64,000 nt of DNA from Hemibagrus wyckioides (GCF_019097595.1 NC_080711.1:22282928-22346927), one strand, 5' to 3'; shown: positions 46,166 through 59,530, counted from the stretch's first letter. Notes: generated by a model not told the origin, from the letters alone. Program-made: numbers and translations.

Positions 46166-46916
46166 TATATCATTATCGTTGTCATTGTCATCATCACTGT
46201 CATCATAATTGTCATCATCATCATCGTCATCTTTGTCATCATCATCATCGTCATCATCATTGTCACCATCCTCATCGTCGTCATCGTCATCAGTCATCAT
46301 CGTGATCATCATTGTCACCATCATCATCATCGTCATCATTGTCACCATCATCATCATTGTCATCAGTCATCATCGTCATCATTGTCACCATCAACATCAT
46401 TGTCATCATCATTATCATCATCATAATGATTATCATCATCATTGTTGTCATCATCGTCCTCATCATCATTGTCCTCCTCCTTTTCATCATCATCAACATC
46501 ATCATCATCATCACAGTCATTGTCAACATAACCACAGTCGTCATTATCATCATTGTCGTTGTCTTCATCATTTGCATCGTTAGCATCGTTGTCAACATCA
46601 GCTGCATCATCATCATCGTTATTGTCGTCATCAGCATCATCATTGTCGTCACCATCACTGTTGTCAACATTGTCATCATAATCATCTTCATCGTCATCAT
46701 CATCGTCTTCATCATCATCATCATCATCGTCTTCATCGTCATCATCATCATTGTCGCCATCATTATCATCATCATCATCATTGTCACCATTATCATCATC
46801 ATCATCATTGTCACCATCATCATCGTCATCATTGTCGCCATCATCATCATCATCATCATCGTCACCATCATCATCATCATCATCATTGTCGCCATCATCA
46901 TCGTCATCATTGTCGC

Positions 46917-46947
<31 letters not shown>

Positions 46948-47237
46948 GTCACCATCATTATCATCATCATCATCATTGTCGCCATCATCATCGTCATCAT
47001 TGTCGCCATCATTATCATCATCATCATCGTCACCATCATCATCATTGTCGCCATCATTATCATCATCATCATCATTGTCGCCATCATCATCATCATTATC
47101 ATCATCATCATTGTCGCCATCATCATCATCATCATTGTCGCCATCATCATCATCATCATCATCATTATCATCATCATCATTGTCGCCATCATCATCATCA
47201 TCATTGTCGCCATCATTATCATCATCATCATTGTCGC

Positions 47238-47270
<33 letters not shown>

Positions 47271-47756
47271 TGTCGCCATCATCATCATCATCATCATTGT
47301 CGCCATCATCATCATCATCATCATCATCATTGTCGCCATCATCATCATCATCATTGTCGCCATCATTATCATCATCATCATCATTGTCGCCATCATTATC
47401 ATCATCATCATTGTCGCCATCATCATCATCATCATCATCATTATCATCATCATCATCATTGTCGCCATCATCATCATCATCATCATCATTATCATCATCA
47501 TTGTCGCCATCATCATCATCATCATTGTCGCCATCATTATCATCATCATCATCATTGTCGCCATCATCATCATTATTATCATCATCATCATCATCATCAT
47601 CATTGTCGCCATCATCATCATCATCATTGTCGCCATCATTATCATCATCATCATCGTCGCCATCATCATCATCATCATCATCATCATTATCATCATCATC
47701 ATTGTCGCCATCATCATCATCATTGTCGCCATCATTATCATCATCATCATTGTCGC

Positions 47757-47789
<33 letters not shown>

Positions 47790-48092
47790 TATCATCATCA
47801 TCATTGTCGCCATCATCATCATCATCATCATCATCATCATTATCATCATCATCATTGTCGCCATCATCATCATCATCATTGTCGCCATCATTATCATCAT
47901 CATCATCATTGTCGCCATCATCATCATCATCATTATCATCATCATCATCATTGTCGCCATCATCATCATCATCATTATCATCATCATCATCATTGTCGCC
48001 ATCATCATCATCATCATCATCATCATCATTGTCGCCATCATCATCATCATCATCGTCACCATTATCGTCGCCATCATCATCATCATTGTCGC

Positions 48093-48123
<31 letters not shown>
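46166..48123 (+). repeat. (ATC)n array with ATTGTCGCC interruptions
   Basis: A 2 kb trinucleotide array. The left 0.6 kb is degenerate. From about 46750 it becomes regular: runs of ATC broken by ATTGTCGCC or ATTATC at roughly 20-60 bp spacing, a higher-order pattern. All frames stay open, giving poly-Ser/Ile/Met artefacts. Confidence 0.97.
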
Positions 48124-48127
<4 letters not shown>

Positions 48128-48512
48128 CCATCCACATCCAATCTTTTTTTTTCTTTTTTCATTTTCTTGCTTTTGTGTTACATCATATTACATTTGACAG
48201 CATAGAAAAAAAACCCTCACCATTGTCTTCTTCTTCTCTGTATTTATCAGAGGTTTAAATCAAAGTGCTTGTGTTTTAAAGGCGGCGATCCGGATGTTAG
48301 TGAAAAACCCTGTCTCCATAAAGCAGAGGGCTTTTTTTTATTTAAGAAAACCTGAGGATGCTTTCATACGTTTCCATGAAAAGCCTTTTGTGCTGATACG
48401 AAAGGGTGGGAAAAAGAAAAAAAACCACAGAACTCAGACGAGACGCGCGCTGTAACTATGGAGATACATAATTTATCTCGGGTTGATATCGATGTTCTCA
48501 TAACTTAATATT

Positions 48513-48526
48513 GTTACCATGGTAAC
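48513..48526. promoter_or_regulatory. Perfect palindromic RFX X-box motif
   Basis: GTTACCATGGTAAC is a perfect 14-bp palindrome matching the RFX dimer site. Occupancy is not shown. Confidence 0.5.
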
Positions 48527-49956
48527 AGCAGCATCGATGGTGACATCTACAAGTAACTGAATGAAAAAGGGTTGTATTTTAACAACAGTGACTGAGATTG
48601 TGAAGCTTTCTGTGAGGAAACGTTTATTCAACGTTTAGGGAACGATTTCGCAGGCAATGTTGTGTTTTGCAAGTCCATGCTAACCAGCTAGATTTGATTC
48701 GAAAGTTAAGGAACTGAACAGGAAGTTGTTTCTCAGATGTTCTGTAACATTAAACGGATACAAAACGCTAGCCAACGTTCTTTATAACGAACAAAAGAAT
48801 GGTATTTTCGGCAAAACCGCCGCGGTGTACGGGGAACCAAATATTTTCCGAGGTGCAGTTAGTGAAACGTAATACAACTGCAGAGCGCTAGCAATAACGC
48901 TAACAACTCCAACTCCCTGCTGTTGATTAATTCCCTATCACCGCACCCCCCCTAAGAGGTGTAATTGTTACCTTAGACGATCTCCGCTCGTTTATTCCAG
49001 ATCGTCTTTTTTTGACGCCGTGTTGCTTTGATGCTTTTTCACGTTTATCGTCTGATTTCACTCGATCGCTTATCTTTTATTAACTAAACCGAGCAAAATG
49101 AAACGGGCGCATTTCTGAAAACACACACACTCTAATTTCTCAAGCCAAGCAGGCGGGTATAAAGAGAAGGTGAGGCGTAATGGGAGTGAACGAGTGGTGT
49201 GGGAGGTAGAGAATGATGGAGAGAAAGAAAAAGAATCAGAAAAGGCTTTAAATGCGGTGAACGAATCAGAATTCTGAACACGGACTGAAAGCGAGACGGA
49301 TAACGGCTAACACGCACTCAGGCTGAATAAACTCTTGTACCTATAAGGCAGAGCGTTATTGACGTGTTCTTTTCAGAGCTTCGGTCTGCCTTGTGTTCGG
49401 TTTGTATCGGGGCTTTATTCCTCTGGAGAGCGGCCGGACCGGACCGCGTGTCTTGCCTCGCAGCTTGCTACATCAGCACTCCTGAATTTTTACGGCTACG
49501 ATATTGAACGACACACACACACACTCCCAAAAGGAGGAGGGAAAGAAAGAGAGTGGGCGAGAGAATAGAAACAGATTTATCTACCGCCTTTTTTGCCTCT
49601 GCGGAGTCTGTGGCCCGCGGTGCTGAGACTCAGACAATCACGTCCAAAACAATCCTAATCAGCGGTGTCAGTGGGAAATGGGATTTTGTGACGGCCGGCG
49701 TTGCGGCTCGTGGGTGTGTGTGTGTGTGTGTGTATGTGGGTGTGTATCGTATAGCATGTGTCAGCGGTTTCGAATGCTGCTCTGAGACTGTGACTCGTTC
49801 GTCCCAACAGCACACACTTCCTCACTCCCACTGTTCAAATGAAATGAAATTAGATCTCAAACTCTCAGTGAAGGATAAGTGAAGATAGAAAACCTTGAAG
49901 AGCAATAAGAAGATTTCATCAGCTCTGTATTTTAACAATCTTACATACAGGAGATT

Positions 49957-52900
49957 AGCGTGTGTGTGTGTGTGTGTGTTCACATATATATAAATATATG
50001 TGTGTGTCTCTGTGTGTGTCAGACTGGTTATGTGTTTATGTGTCTGTATCTACGTGTGTATCTGTGTGTGTGTGAGTGTGTGTGTGTGTGTGTGTTCACA
50101 TATATATAAATATATGTGTGTGTCTCTGTGTGTGTCAGACTGGTTATGTGTTTATGTGTCTGTATCTACGTGTGTATCTGTGTGTGTGTGAGTGTGTGTG
50201 TGTGTTCACATATATATAAATATATGTGTGTGTCTCTGTGTGTGTCAGACTGGTTATGTGTTTGTGTCTGTATCTACGTGTGTATCTGTGTGTGTGTGTG
50301 TGTGTGTGTGTGTTCACATATATATAAATATATGTGTGTGTCTCTGTGTGTGTCAGACTGGTTATGTGTTTATGTGTCTGTATCTACGTGTGTATCTGTG
50401 TGTGTGTGAGTGTGTGTGTGTGTTCACATATATATAAATATATGTGTGTGTCTCTGTGTGTGTCAGACTGGTTATGTGTTTATGTGTCTGTATCTACGTG
50501 TGTATCTGTGTGAGTGTGTGTGTGTGTGTGTGTTCACATATATATAAATATATGTGTGTGTCTGTGTGTGTCAGACTGGTTATGTGTTTATGTGTCTGTA
50601 TCTACGTGTGTATCTGTGTGTGTGTGAGTGTGTGTGTGTGTGTGTGTGTTCACATATATATAAATATATGTGTGTGTCTCTGTGTGTGTCAGACTGGTTA
50701 TGTGTTTGTGTCTGTATCTACATGTGTATCTGTGTGTGTGTGAGTGTGTGTGTGTGTTCACATATATATAAATATATGTGTGTGTCTCTGTGTGTGTCAG
50801 ACTGGTTATGTGTTTATGTGTCTGTATCTACGTGTGTATCTGTGTGTGTGTGTGTGTGTGAGTGTGTGTGTGTGTTCACATATATATAAATATATGTGTG
50901 TGTCTCTGTGTGTGTCAGACTGGTTATGTGTTTGTGTCTGTATCTACGTGTGTATCTGTGTGAGTGTGTGTGTGTGTGTTCACATATATATAAATATATG
51001 TGTGTGTCTCTGTGTGTGTCAGACTGGTTATGTGTTTGTGTCTGTATCTACATGTGTATCTGTGTGTGTGTGAGTGTGTGTGTGTGTTCACATATATATA
51101 AATATATGTGTGTGTCTCTGTGTGTGTCAGACTGGTTATGTGTTTATGTGTCTGTATCTACGTGTGTATCTGTGTGTGTGTGAGTGTGTGTGTGTGTTCA
51201 CATATATATAAATATATGTGTGTCTCTGTGTGTGTCAGACTGGTTATGTGTTTATGTGTCTGTATCTACGTGTGTATCTGTGTGTGTGTGAGTGTGTGTG
51301 TGTGTGTTCACATATATATAAATATATGTGTGTCTCTGTGTGTGTCAGACTGGTTATGTGTTTATGTGTCTGTATCTACGTGTGTATCTGTGTGTGTGTG
51401 AGTGTGTGTGTGTGTGTGTGTGTTCACATATATATAAATATATGTGTGTGTCTCTGTGTGTGTCAGACTGGTTATGTGTTTGTGTCTGTATCTACATGTG
51501 TATCTGTGTGTGTGTGAGTGTGTGTGTGTGTTCACATATATATAAATATATGTGTGTGTCTCTGTGTGTGTCAGACTGGTTATGTGTTTATGTGTCTGTA
51601 TCTACGTGTGTATCTGTGTGTGTGTGAGTGTGTGTGTGTGTGTGTGTGTTCACATATATATAAATATATGTGTGTGTCTCTGTGTGTGTCAGACTGGTTA
51701 TGTGTTTGTGTCTGTATCTACGTGTGTATCTGTGTGTGTGTGAGTGTGTGTGTGTGTTCACATATATATAAATATATGTGTGTGTCTCTGTGTGTGTCAG
51801 ACTGGTTATGTGTTTGTGTCTGTATCTACATGTGTATCTGTGTGTGTGTGAGTGTGTGTGTGTGTTCACATATATATAAATATATGTGTGTGTCTCTGTG
51901 TGTGTCAGACTGGTTATGTGTTTATATGTCTGTATCTACGTGTGTATCTGTGTGTGTGTGAGTGTGTGTGTCTATGTATATGTGTATTTGTCTCTCTGTG
52001 TGTCAGACTGGTTGTGTGTGTATTAATGGATATCTGTATGTGTGTGTGTCTGTTCTTGATTGATGTTTATTTGCGAGTGTGTGTGTCTATGTGTATTTGT
52101 CTCTGTGTGTGTGTGTGTCAGGCTGGTTATGTGTTTGTGTGTCTCTCGTTATGAATGTGTATCTGTGTGTCTGTCGTGATCCATGTGTGTCTGTGTGCGT
52201 GTGTATGTATCTCTCTGTGTCAGACTTCTTATGTGTGTGTTATCAATGTTCTGTATATCTGTGTGTGTGTCTACATATGTGCGCATCTGTCTGTGTGTCA
52301 GACTGTGTGTGTCTGTCATGATCGTTGTTGTGTCTGCGTGTGTGTGTCTATGTATATGTGTATTTGTCTCTCTGTGTGTCAGACTGCTTGTGTGTGTGTG
52401 TGTCATTATCAATGTATATCTGCATATGCATGTGTGTGTCTATATATATCTATGTATATGTGTATTTGTCTCTCTGTGTGTCACACTGTATGTGTGTGTC
52501 TGGCATGATCGAGGTGTATCTGTGTGTGTATGTTTGTTGTGATGGATGTGTATCTGCGAGTGTGTGAGTGTGTATCTATGTATATATTTATTTGTCTCTC
52601 TGTGTGTGTCAGACTGCTTGTGTGTGTGTGTGTCTATGTATGTGTGTATCTATTTCTCTGTTTGTCAGACTGTGTGTGTCTGTCGTGATCAATGTGTATC
52701 TGTGTGTGTGTCTGTCGTTATAGATGTGTATCTGTGTGTGTGTGTCTGTCGTTTTAGATGTGTATCTGTGTGTATGTGTGTGTGTCTATGTGCATGTGTT
52801 TCTGTCTCTCTGTGTGTCAGACTGTGTGTCTCGTTATCGATGTGTGTGTGTGTGTCTGTGAATGAGTGTGTCTGTCGTGATCGATGTGTATCTGTTTGTA

Positions 52901-52999
52901 TGTGTGTCTCTCTGTCTCTCTGCTGTGTGTCAGGCTGGTTATGTGTGTGTGTATCTTTGTATTAGTTTGTATCTGTGTATCTCTGACTCTGTGTGTGTG
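49957..52999 (+). repeat. GT-rich minisatellite, unit about 110 bp
   Basis: The core at 49957-51965 has 18 near-identical copies marked by GTCAGACTGGTTATGTGTTT, CTGTATCTACGTGTGTATCT and CACATATATATAAATATATG. Length differences come from the GT runs. The right part (51966-52999) holds about ten diverged copies (CAGACTGCTTGTG, CAGGCTGGTTATG). The Cys/Val-rich frames are artefacts. Confidence 0.96.
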
Positions 53000-53009
53000 T
53001 GTGTGTGTG

Positions 53010-53300
53010 TGTTCATGTTTTTATAGCTTGGTGGGGACTAGCCATATGGATCGTAATATCTGATGGTTTTGACATTGTGGGGACATTTGGCCGGTCCCCA
53101 AAAAGCAGGTTTCTGCTTAATTGCTTTTTCTTTCTTTTTTCTTTTCTTTTGTATTTTATTTTATAAATCTATGTAGGATGTGGGTCTGGATGAATGGATA
53201 GATGAATGGAGGGATGTATGGATGGAGGGATAGATGGATGGATGGATGTATAGATGGAGGGATGGATAGATGGATGCAGGTTAGTGTTAGGCATAAGGTC
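53010..53300. repeat. GGGGAC-type dispersed repeat and (GGAT)n
   Basis: TTTATAGCTTGGTGGGGACT...TTGTGGGGACATTTGGCCGGTCCCC resembles a common fish dispersed repeat. It is followed by (GGAT/GGAG)n at about 53183-53278. Confidence 0.5.
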
Positions 53301-53524
53301 CTTAGAAAGGAGGTGAAACAAACAAGTGTGTGTGTGTGTGTCAGTAACACAGACCTCAAGACTCTACATCTCTCCGGCGACGCAGTGAATGCAGTATTGT
53401 TTGAGTAACTCACATACACACAGCTTTGTTTGTTTTGATTCCACAACAGTGAAGTTGTCAAAGGAAACGATTCTGTCGGAACTCGCCCACCATCTCCGCC
53501 AAACAACATCAACAACAATAACAA

Positions 53525-53650
53525 CAACAACAGCAGCATCTCCGCTACAATTAAGAGAGCTGCCAATTGCAGATCTGAACGCTGGCATCGGTCTAATTAA
53601 CCCGCGCTGGAGTTGTTAATTGCACCCTTAATCGTAAAGTCTAAAGAAAT
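53525..53650. promoter_or_regulatory. Candidate conserved intronic element
   Basis: CAATTAAGAGAGCTGCCAAT, GTCTAATTAACCC, GTTAATTGCACCCTTAATCG in unique sequence. TAAT-dense, enhancer-like; inference only. Confidence 0.3.
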
Positions 53651-54507
53651 ATCATCACTTTCTTTTGTCAGCTGAGTTCTCAGGAGTCTCAAAGAGTCAA
53701 AGTGTACAGTCTTCTGCTTTAAATGGCACGCTTGTGATAAAAAAAAACCCCAAAAAACAATTAGAATACGTTTACATGACTGTTTTAGCTAATCAGGTTT
53801 TAGAATGCAAATAAGGGCTCTGAATGTGGTAGATGTGTGTAGGGCTATTAGTTAATTAAGAAACGAATGAAAAACTAGTTTTAGCTTCAGACTGGACTGC
53901 GAGCAAAGCAGGAATCAGGTCATGTGAAAAGATAGAGCCATCAGGAGAAACCCTGTGATGTTACACGCGATGTGTGTCTTTCGCATCCGACACTGCTGCA
54001 ACTCGATCTTTCACAGGGCACATTCGCATGACAGACAGATAGGTTAACCAGCAAGTGCAGGTTCTGGGGAAGGCGTGAACTTATACATCCTGCAGGAAGC
54101 GTGTCTCTCGCACGTGACGTCCACGAGAAGCCGAGCCGAGCCGCAACCGGATCTCTACCTGCAAGCGGAGTGTGCCAGAGAGAGATAGCGAGCGAGAGAG
54201 TGATGACGAAGGCGTAAACAGAGAGAGAGGCTACAGGTGCTGGGGAAGGATAAGCTGAAATAAAAACCCGGTGCCCTGCTGCGAGCCTGCACACACGGCG
54301 GCGAGCTTTAGAGCTGATTTCGCGTGTGTCTCGCACACATGAAAGCTTCATCGCTGTTGACAGCGATAGAAAGGTCCTGGTAGAATTAGCATTGCTGATG
54401 CTAGCAGGTCAAAACAAAACAGGCCTGGGGGTCACTTCCTGTTCAGGAGAAATCAGGACGCACCTTTGTGTTCAATATGCATCCTCTCAAAGACATCACA
54501 CACCTTT

Positions 54508-54511
<4 letters not shown>

Positions 54512-54541
<30 letters not shown>
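54512..54541 (+). repeat. (CT)n microsatellite
   Basis: About 15 TC units. Confidence 0.93.
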
Positions 54542-54544
<3 letters not shown>

Positions 54545-54689
54545 ATTTCTCTTTGTTCAGACCAAGAGCTCCTTGAGCTTATCGGAGCATCAGCAGACCA
54601 AGTTTTTATCAGAGCCAGCAGGTGTCACGTGCCCGATTCCTCCAGGCTAACTATAGACTCGGCTCTGGGATACATCGATTTTTTTTGTG

Positions 54690-54800
54690 TGCAGGCTGAT
54701 AATTGAAAGGATGTCCATCACGCTTTAATTGACAGAGCTAATCAGGTTTTATAATTGGATAGATTCTACCTAATTCAGCAGTGCCGCTCATCTCCTCTGT
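54690..54800. promoter_or_regulatory. Candidate conserved intronic element
   Basis: CTGATAATTGAAAGG, CTTTAATTGACAGAGC, GCTAATCAGGTTTTATAATTGG and CTACCTAATTCAGC lie within 100 bp. The CTAATCAGGTTTTA phrase also occurs near 53790. Inference only. Confidence 0.3.
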
Positions 54801-55784
54801 TTGCTGTCTCCACGTCCTTTCTCTGTTACACAAGAAATTCTTTTCCGCTCAGGTAGGAACTGATATTACTCTCCTTGCCCGGGCTGTTTCTCCTTCTTGC
54901 TCTAATCTCCACACAGCTCAATGACTGTAGCATAATGGAGACCTAGGCCCTGCAGTGAGACAGGTGTCTGGAGGTGGAACAGCCTGGCTGCGTGAGTCAG
55001 GCGAGAGAGCGAGAGAGAGTGTGAGAGAGCAAGTGTAGAGACTTTCTCTTCTAAGTTCCCTTCAGTGCATCTTGCATCATATTATAGTTTTAAATCTCCC
55101 CAAGCTTCTACCTCTAAATACCATGCAGCACTCAAAAATAACACCTCTGCATCACACCACATAAATTCTTCCAATCATTTGCATACTAAAACCAGATTTC
55201 TCTACCAGACTGTCTGTTCTCTGCGTTAGATTATAAAGTGAAGATTCTCAAATGAAACAAATCAGCTCTTACGTCATCAGTCAGCAATCAGCGTAATAAA
55301 GACTATTTTAGTGCCGCAAATCTCATTTGGAAATTAGTTGAGTGTGAGATGTTTTTGCCTCTGTTCAGATACACAGAATTTTAAGAATTGAAGATAAACT
55401 TCTTATGCTGATGAACTGATTGTAGTGTACTGTCTTCCTCACTCTCCTTCATCACGTCCTTTGAGAACAGGTATACGCATTGCCCTATATGGGATTACAG
55501 TTCCCCAAGCCCTGTTAGTTTGTCACTACATTCGTCTGATGAAAACCCGAACAGGAAAGTAGACAATATCACACTGTCCACACATACTACCTACCCTGAA
55601 CCACCACTGGAACAGCATCTGTAGGAACTGCCAGTAGGCTAGTGATTAATTGGCCCAATTTTCTTCTCAAACACTCGCCCGCTTTGGTTTTCCCATGTAG
55701 TTAAAGTAGTAAAATCTATTGGCAAGTATACTGCTCAACTGGGAAATGCTACATTCATCCTTACTAAGATATGAGCACCATCAA

Positions 55785-55860
55785 TCGTAGAGCACTGTTG
55801 AATTCCTGATTCTGATTGGTCAGAAAGTGTTGATTCAGTACGGAATAAAAGACTCAATAA
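55785..55860. mobile_element. MITE-like fragment
   Basis: AATTCCTGATTCTGATTGGTCAGAA followed by a GTGTTGATT phrase, shared with 60138-60200 and resembling a common fish non-autonomous DNA element. Boundaries are not defined. Confidence 0.4.
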
Positions 55861-56099
55861 AAATATAATCATCTCTGGGGTGGTAAGAGTTTCATGTTGA
55901 GGCATCAGACCACCCTGCTGCTCAGTATCTTTTTTACAAAACTTAAGAAATAAAGCATGTTTTATTTCTTACTTAAAGCATCTAGAAAAATTCTTACAAA
56001 ACCCAAACCCCATCAAGACGTCAAAGAGATGCCCCTCGTGAACAGAATCGATGTCTCTTTCTTCAGACCGAGCTGCGTCCATAGTTCACATTTGACATT

Positions 56100-56660
56100 T
56101 TGGAAAGTTCCATAATGTCTCTACACAGAAACAGATTGACCGTCAAGCTTGATCAATGTGTATAATGGACAGAAATTTATATTTCATGTCTGTTGGGAAC
56201 AGTCTTTGAAAAGAATTATAAAGTGTACCCAACAAGAGCAACGGGTCACCAGTTCTTTAAATCACACCAATCTCTCTTTTGCAGAGGCAGAATCAATACT
56301 AGTCTTCAACACTCACCAGTGGCTGCACACTTGCACATTAAAATCAAGTCTACCAGAACATTGTATAAAACTCAATAGGAAGCCCATCTACCCCAGGGGG
56401 ACGGCCCAGTGCTATTTGAAAAGCAGCAGACTTAAGTTCTTGTATGGTTAAAGAAAGATCTAAAGCAGTTTTATCTTCTGGAGACAGCTTTGGTACATCA
56501 GACGATAGCATTTGTGAACACAGCAGCACTCCCCAGAATTTCCCCAAGGCGGAGGAAGTACGGCCATTAGTCATGAACAAAATACACACTTGTTTACTTT
56601 CTTTACAAATGCTTTTCTATTCCAACAAAGGGAAATGCTTTCATGCATTCATTTCTTAGA
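56100..56660 (-). mobile_element. L1/Tx1-type LINE relic (reverse transcriptase fragment)
   Basis: The minus strand reads LSPEDKTALDLSLTIQELKS then RPPGVDGLPIEFY..FW, the entry motif of L1-clade reverse transcriptases (KxPGxDGxPxEFY-x-x-FW). After a stop, with shifts, KNW-PVAL-like and IHID-like remnants follow down to about 56150, matching the next RT blocks in order. No endonuclease or catalytic FADD-type box was found. Inactive. Confidence 0.85.
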
Positions 56661-56989
56661 AATTTTCTCATAAGCCGAGATCCCACAGTAGTCCGTTTTA
56701 CTGTGCTAGGAGATACCGGAGATAGTATCTCTGGGAAATTTTTCCAAATCCGATTGGGAACCTTCTCGGTTGTAAAACTCTTCTCTATTGTTTCTCCACC
56801 TTGATATTGTCATGTACAAGTGCTGCCAACACCGTTCTAGTCTCCGATGCACAATTTGGCTGTGTACCATTGGCACTAATCATAGCCTTAAAGGACTCAG
56901 CTGTATTATTTTATTCCTACCATCTTAAATATCTTGACCTTCCAGTTTTCTCTTCATCAATTACCATGTGCAACTGAGTAATGAGGGTT

Positions 56990-57245
56990 GGTAACCTAGT
57001 GGGGTGGACCACTAAGTTAATGCTGCACAGTCCCACTGTCCACATGGAGCATCACATTTTCTCCCTCCAGATACCTTACTTTACTCCCACCTCCCAAAAC
57101 TACAAAAAAGTTGGGCAAGCTACTCCAAATTGCCCCTTGTGAATGGGCGTGTGCATTGTGCCCTGAAATAGACTGGTCCTTCATCGGGGGGGTATTCGCA
57201 CAATCCTACTGCCCCAGTGTATCCTAACCAGGATAAAGTGCTAAT
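56990..57245 (+). mobile_element. Diverged SINE-like copy
   Basis: The phrases GAATGGGCGTGTGCATTGTG, CCCTGAAATAGACTGG and CCTAACCAGGATAAAG follow the order found in a widespread fish short retroposon. No clear A/B boxes remain. Confidence 0.5.
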
Positions 57246-58104
57246 GTTCAAGGAAACTATCAAGGAAAGCTAAATGTATCCATTACTACAGGTTTTCAAG
57301 AACGTAGCACAGATCACCTAAATCCAAGAAAGTGATGTGGTGGGATCCATGATCCTCTAAAAGTCCAATCAAGTCAGAATCCAGTATTATATCACTTACT
57401 ATCCCAGTTGACACTAAACAAGGACCTTGTTCATTTCAGTTTCAAGCAATGACTCGTCTTAAACAGTTACAGCAACACCCCTATCTAATTTTGGCATTGT
57501 GAGGGATACTCTTACATACTAATCTTGGCATGAAACACTAACAAATATACTCCCGTAAACCAGGGGAGAACAAAAATGCTAGGTATGGTCTAAAATGTAT
57601 GTCTCGGTAATAGCATCCCTTTCCACCACATCTACTATTGTGCTTCATTGTCAATATCATTATACCTTTCCTGCAAGTAAATGTTTTTTCTCTCGGCAGC
57701 ACGCTGTTCAGCCCTGAGAAACTTGGCAGGATCAGAGAAGCGGATAGCCAGTGAGACATTCTTTTTCTCCTTGGTAACAATCCATTAAGTTGTGCGAAAG
57801 TATATGCATCTGCTATCTGCAGTGATGGAGTTTCCAGTGAACAAAAATACTTGTCTCTGAAAGGAGAGAGATGTTTCAACATTACTCAACAGTGCCCTTG
57901 ACTTCAGCCTCAGCCCCAGACTATAAAATAAAATGAGATAATGTTTTATTCTTTTTGCAGTACAGCAAATTCATTGTTTGAAGACACAATAGACAAGCCA
58001 AGGGACACAATTTGGAGGGAAAAAATTTACTGAGTGTAAGTAGAAGGATCTTTGGAGGAATCATCGCTAAACAAGGCTAGCCCACTATGTGTCCATGTCC
58101 TTCT

Positions 58105-58262
58105 CCGATTTTATTCATTGGAATGATGCTTTTATCCAAAGCGACTCACTTTTGAAACAACTGGGTCTTGCTAGATGCCCTAACAGATAAAGCTTATGGA
58201 TGGTAGGATTTAAACTCCACAACCTTCTAATCAGTTGCTCAGTGGACCACTAATGCCTTAAG
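58105..58262. mobile_element. SINE-like relic
   Basis: TTTTATCCAAAGCGACTCAC, GGGTCTTGCTAGATGCCCTA and ACAACCTTCTAATCAGTTGC in the order of a dispersed fish SINE/MITE family. It shares style with 33000-33115. Confidence 0.5.
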
Positions 58263-59169
58263 ATGTTGGTTTTCCACCTTTGGCACCAAATCATAGCATT
58301 ACCTTCAGCTTGTTCATTCATTTCTAATATCAACAGCACATTTTCTTATCACACCACTAAACCACATATCCTCAATTTCATTGTTGTATCACCTTTTTAA
58401 GATTCCTCCTACTCTGAGGACTTGCATCTCTCTTTTAGTTGAACATCTGCCATCTGTTGCTGTAGTATAACTGGTGTGCCATTATCTGGAAGCCATCATG
58501 AAGACTTGGCAAAAAATACTAAACTCCAAATATCACCTTCATGGGACCCAGTCTAGTAAAAGGGAGTAAGAATGTGACAGGAAGCTGAAAAGCAGCTAGA
58601 AGCATCCTTGTGTTTCTCACTCTTAAGAGGGCAAGGGGAGAAAAGCGAGACACAGCAGGGTGCCCTGATCTAGGAAGCACTTTCTCACAGATTTCACTGA
58701 GGCTACTGTCCTTCTCCATCACTACTGGGGGAAAAGTCTTCACTCATAGTGACAGAGCATTATCACACACTCCCCAAGAGGCTTTCCAACCTATAGGACT
58801 GAGTGAAAGAACCTTTCTTTTGGATCTTGTTTCGATTCCTGGCATCACGCTGAAAGATGGTGGTCCAAACCCAAGTTGGACCGCAATGGGGTCATGTGCT
58901 CCTCTACTTGAGAGTTATCATAGTGAGGACCTTTTGTAAAGAGAGTCTTTCTCTCTGATAAATATGAACCAGCGGATACCTCAGGCGTTATCGAAGAACA
59001 TTCGTCATGGGGAGGTAGAGATTTTTCATCCCTGAGGCTAGCACTGGTCTTTCATGTCGAGATGAATAATGGCAAGCTCTTCAGTTCGTGGAAATATGGC
59101 TATTAAAATCTTCAACAGAAACCTGTGACCACCATGGTGGCTCTGCATAATGCAATCTTTCATGTGGTC

Positions 59170-59530
59170 TGAAACCTAGGCTGGAATAAAGCTAATGGAT
59201 CAATTCAGGACAAGGAAATCAATTAAACTTCATCCTGCTGAAATCACCATGAAGCTTATTAGGCAGAAAAAGAGCAGGTTAAAAGGTTACTGTGCTATTT
59301 CAAATACGCAATTACCGCTAGACCACCAGAAATGGTTGCTTGTACTGTGTTCATTAGTGCTGTTGCATAAATGAGGGCGGTAATGAAGGGCTTCCACATT
59401 CGACTCAACCCCCCCCCCCCAAATCACCAGCCTAATGCCCTCCAACACCTGGCCTTGATTTCACTGCTTGGCCAACAGCCAACCCATTAATTAGCCTCAC
59501 GTGCAGCACAGCGGTTTAAAAGCAGGATGT
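59170..59530. promoter_or_regulatory. Candidate conserved intronic element
   Basis: Repeat-free except for a C10 run. Contains GCTAATGGATCAATTCAGG, AATCAATTAAACTTC, ACGCAATTACCGC, CATTAGTGC and CCCATTAATTAGCC. TAAT-dense, enhancer-like; inference only. Confidence 0.3.

Noticed and set aside
46290..48258. Open frames of 484-648 codons on both strands
   Set aside because: All are translations of the ATC-type array (poly-Met, Ser or Ile). They show no domain and are open in every frame.
50000..52965. Many Cys/Val/Ser-rich open frames
   Set aside because: They repeat with the 110-bp GT-rich unit and change frame with GT-run length; simple-repeat artefacts.
57538..57882. 114-codon minus frame as a gene or further LINE domain
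   Set aside because: No recognisable motif, and it lies between a SINE-like relic and unique DNA. Kept as unassigned.
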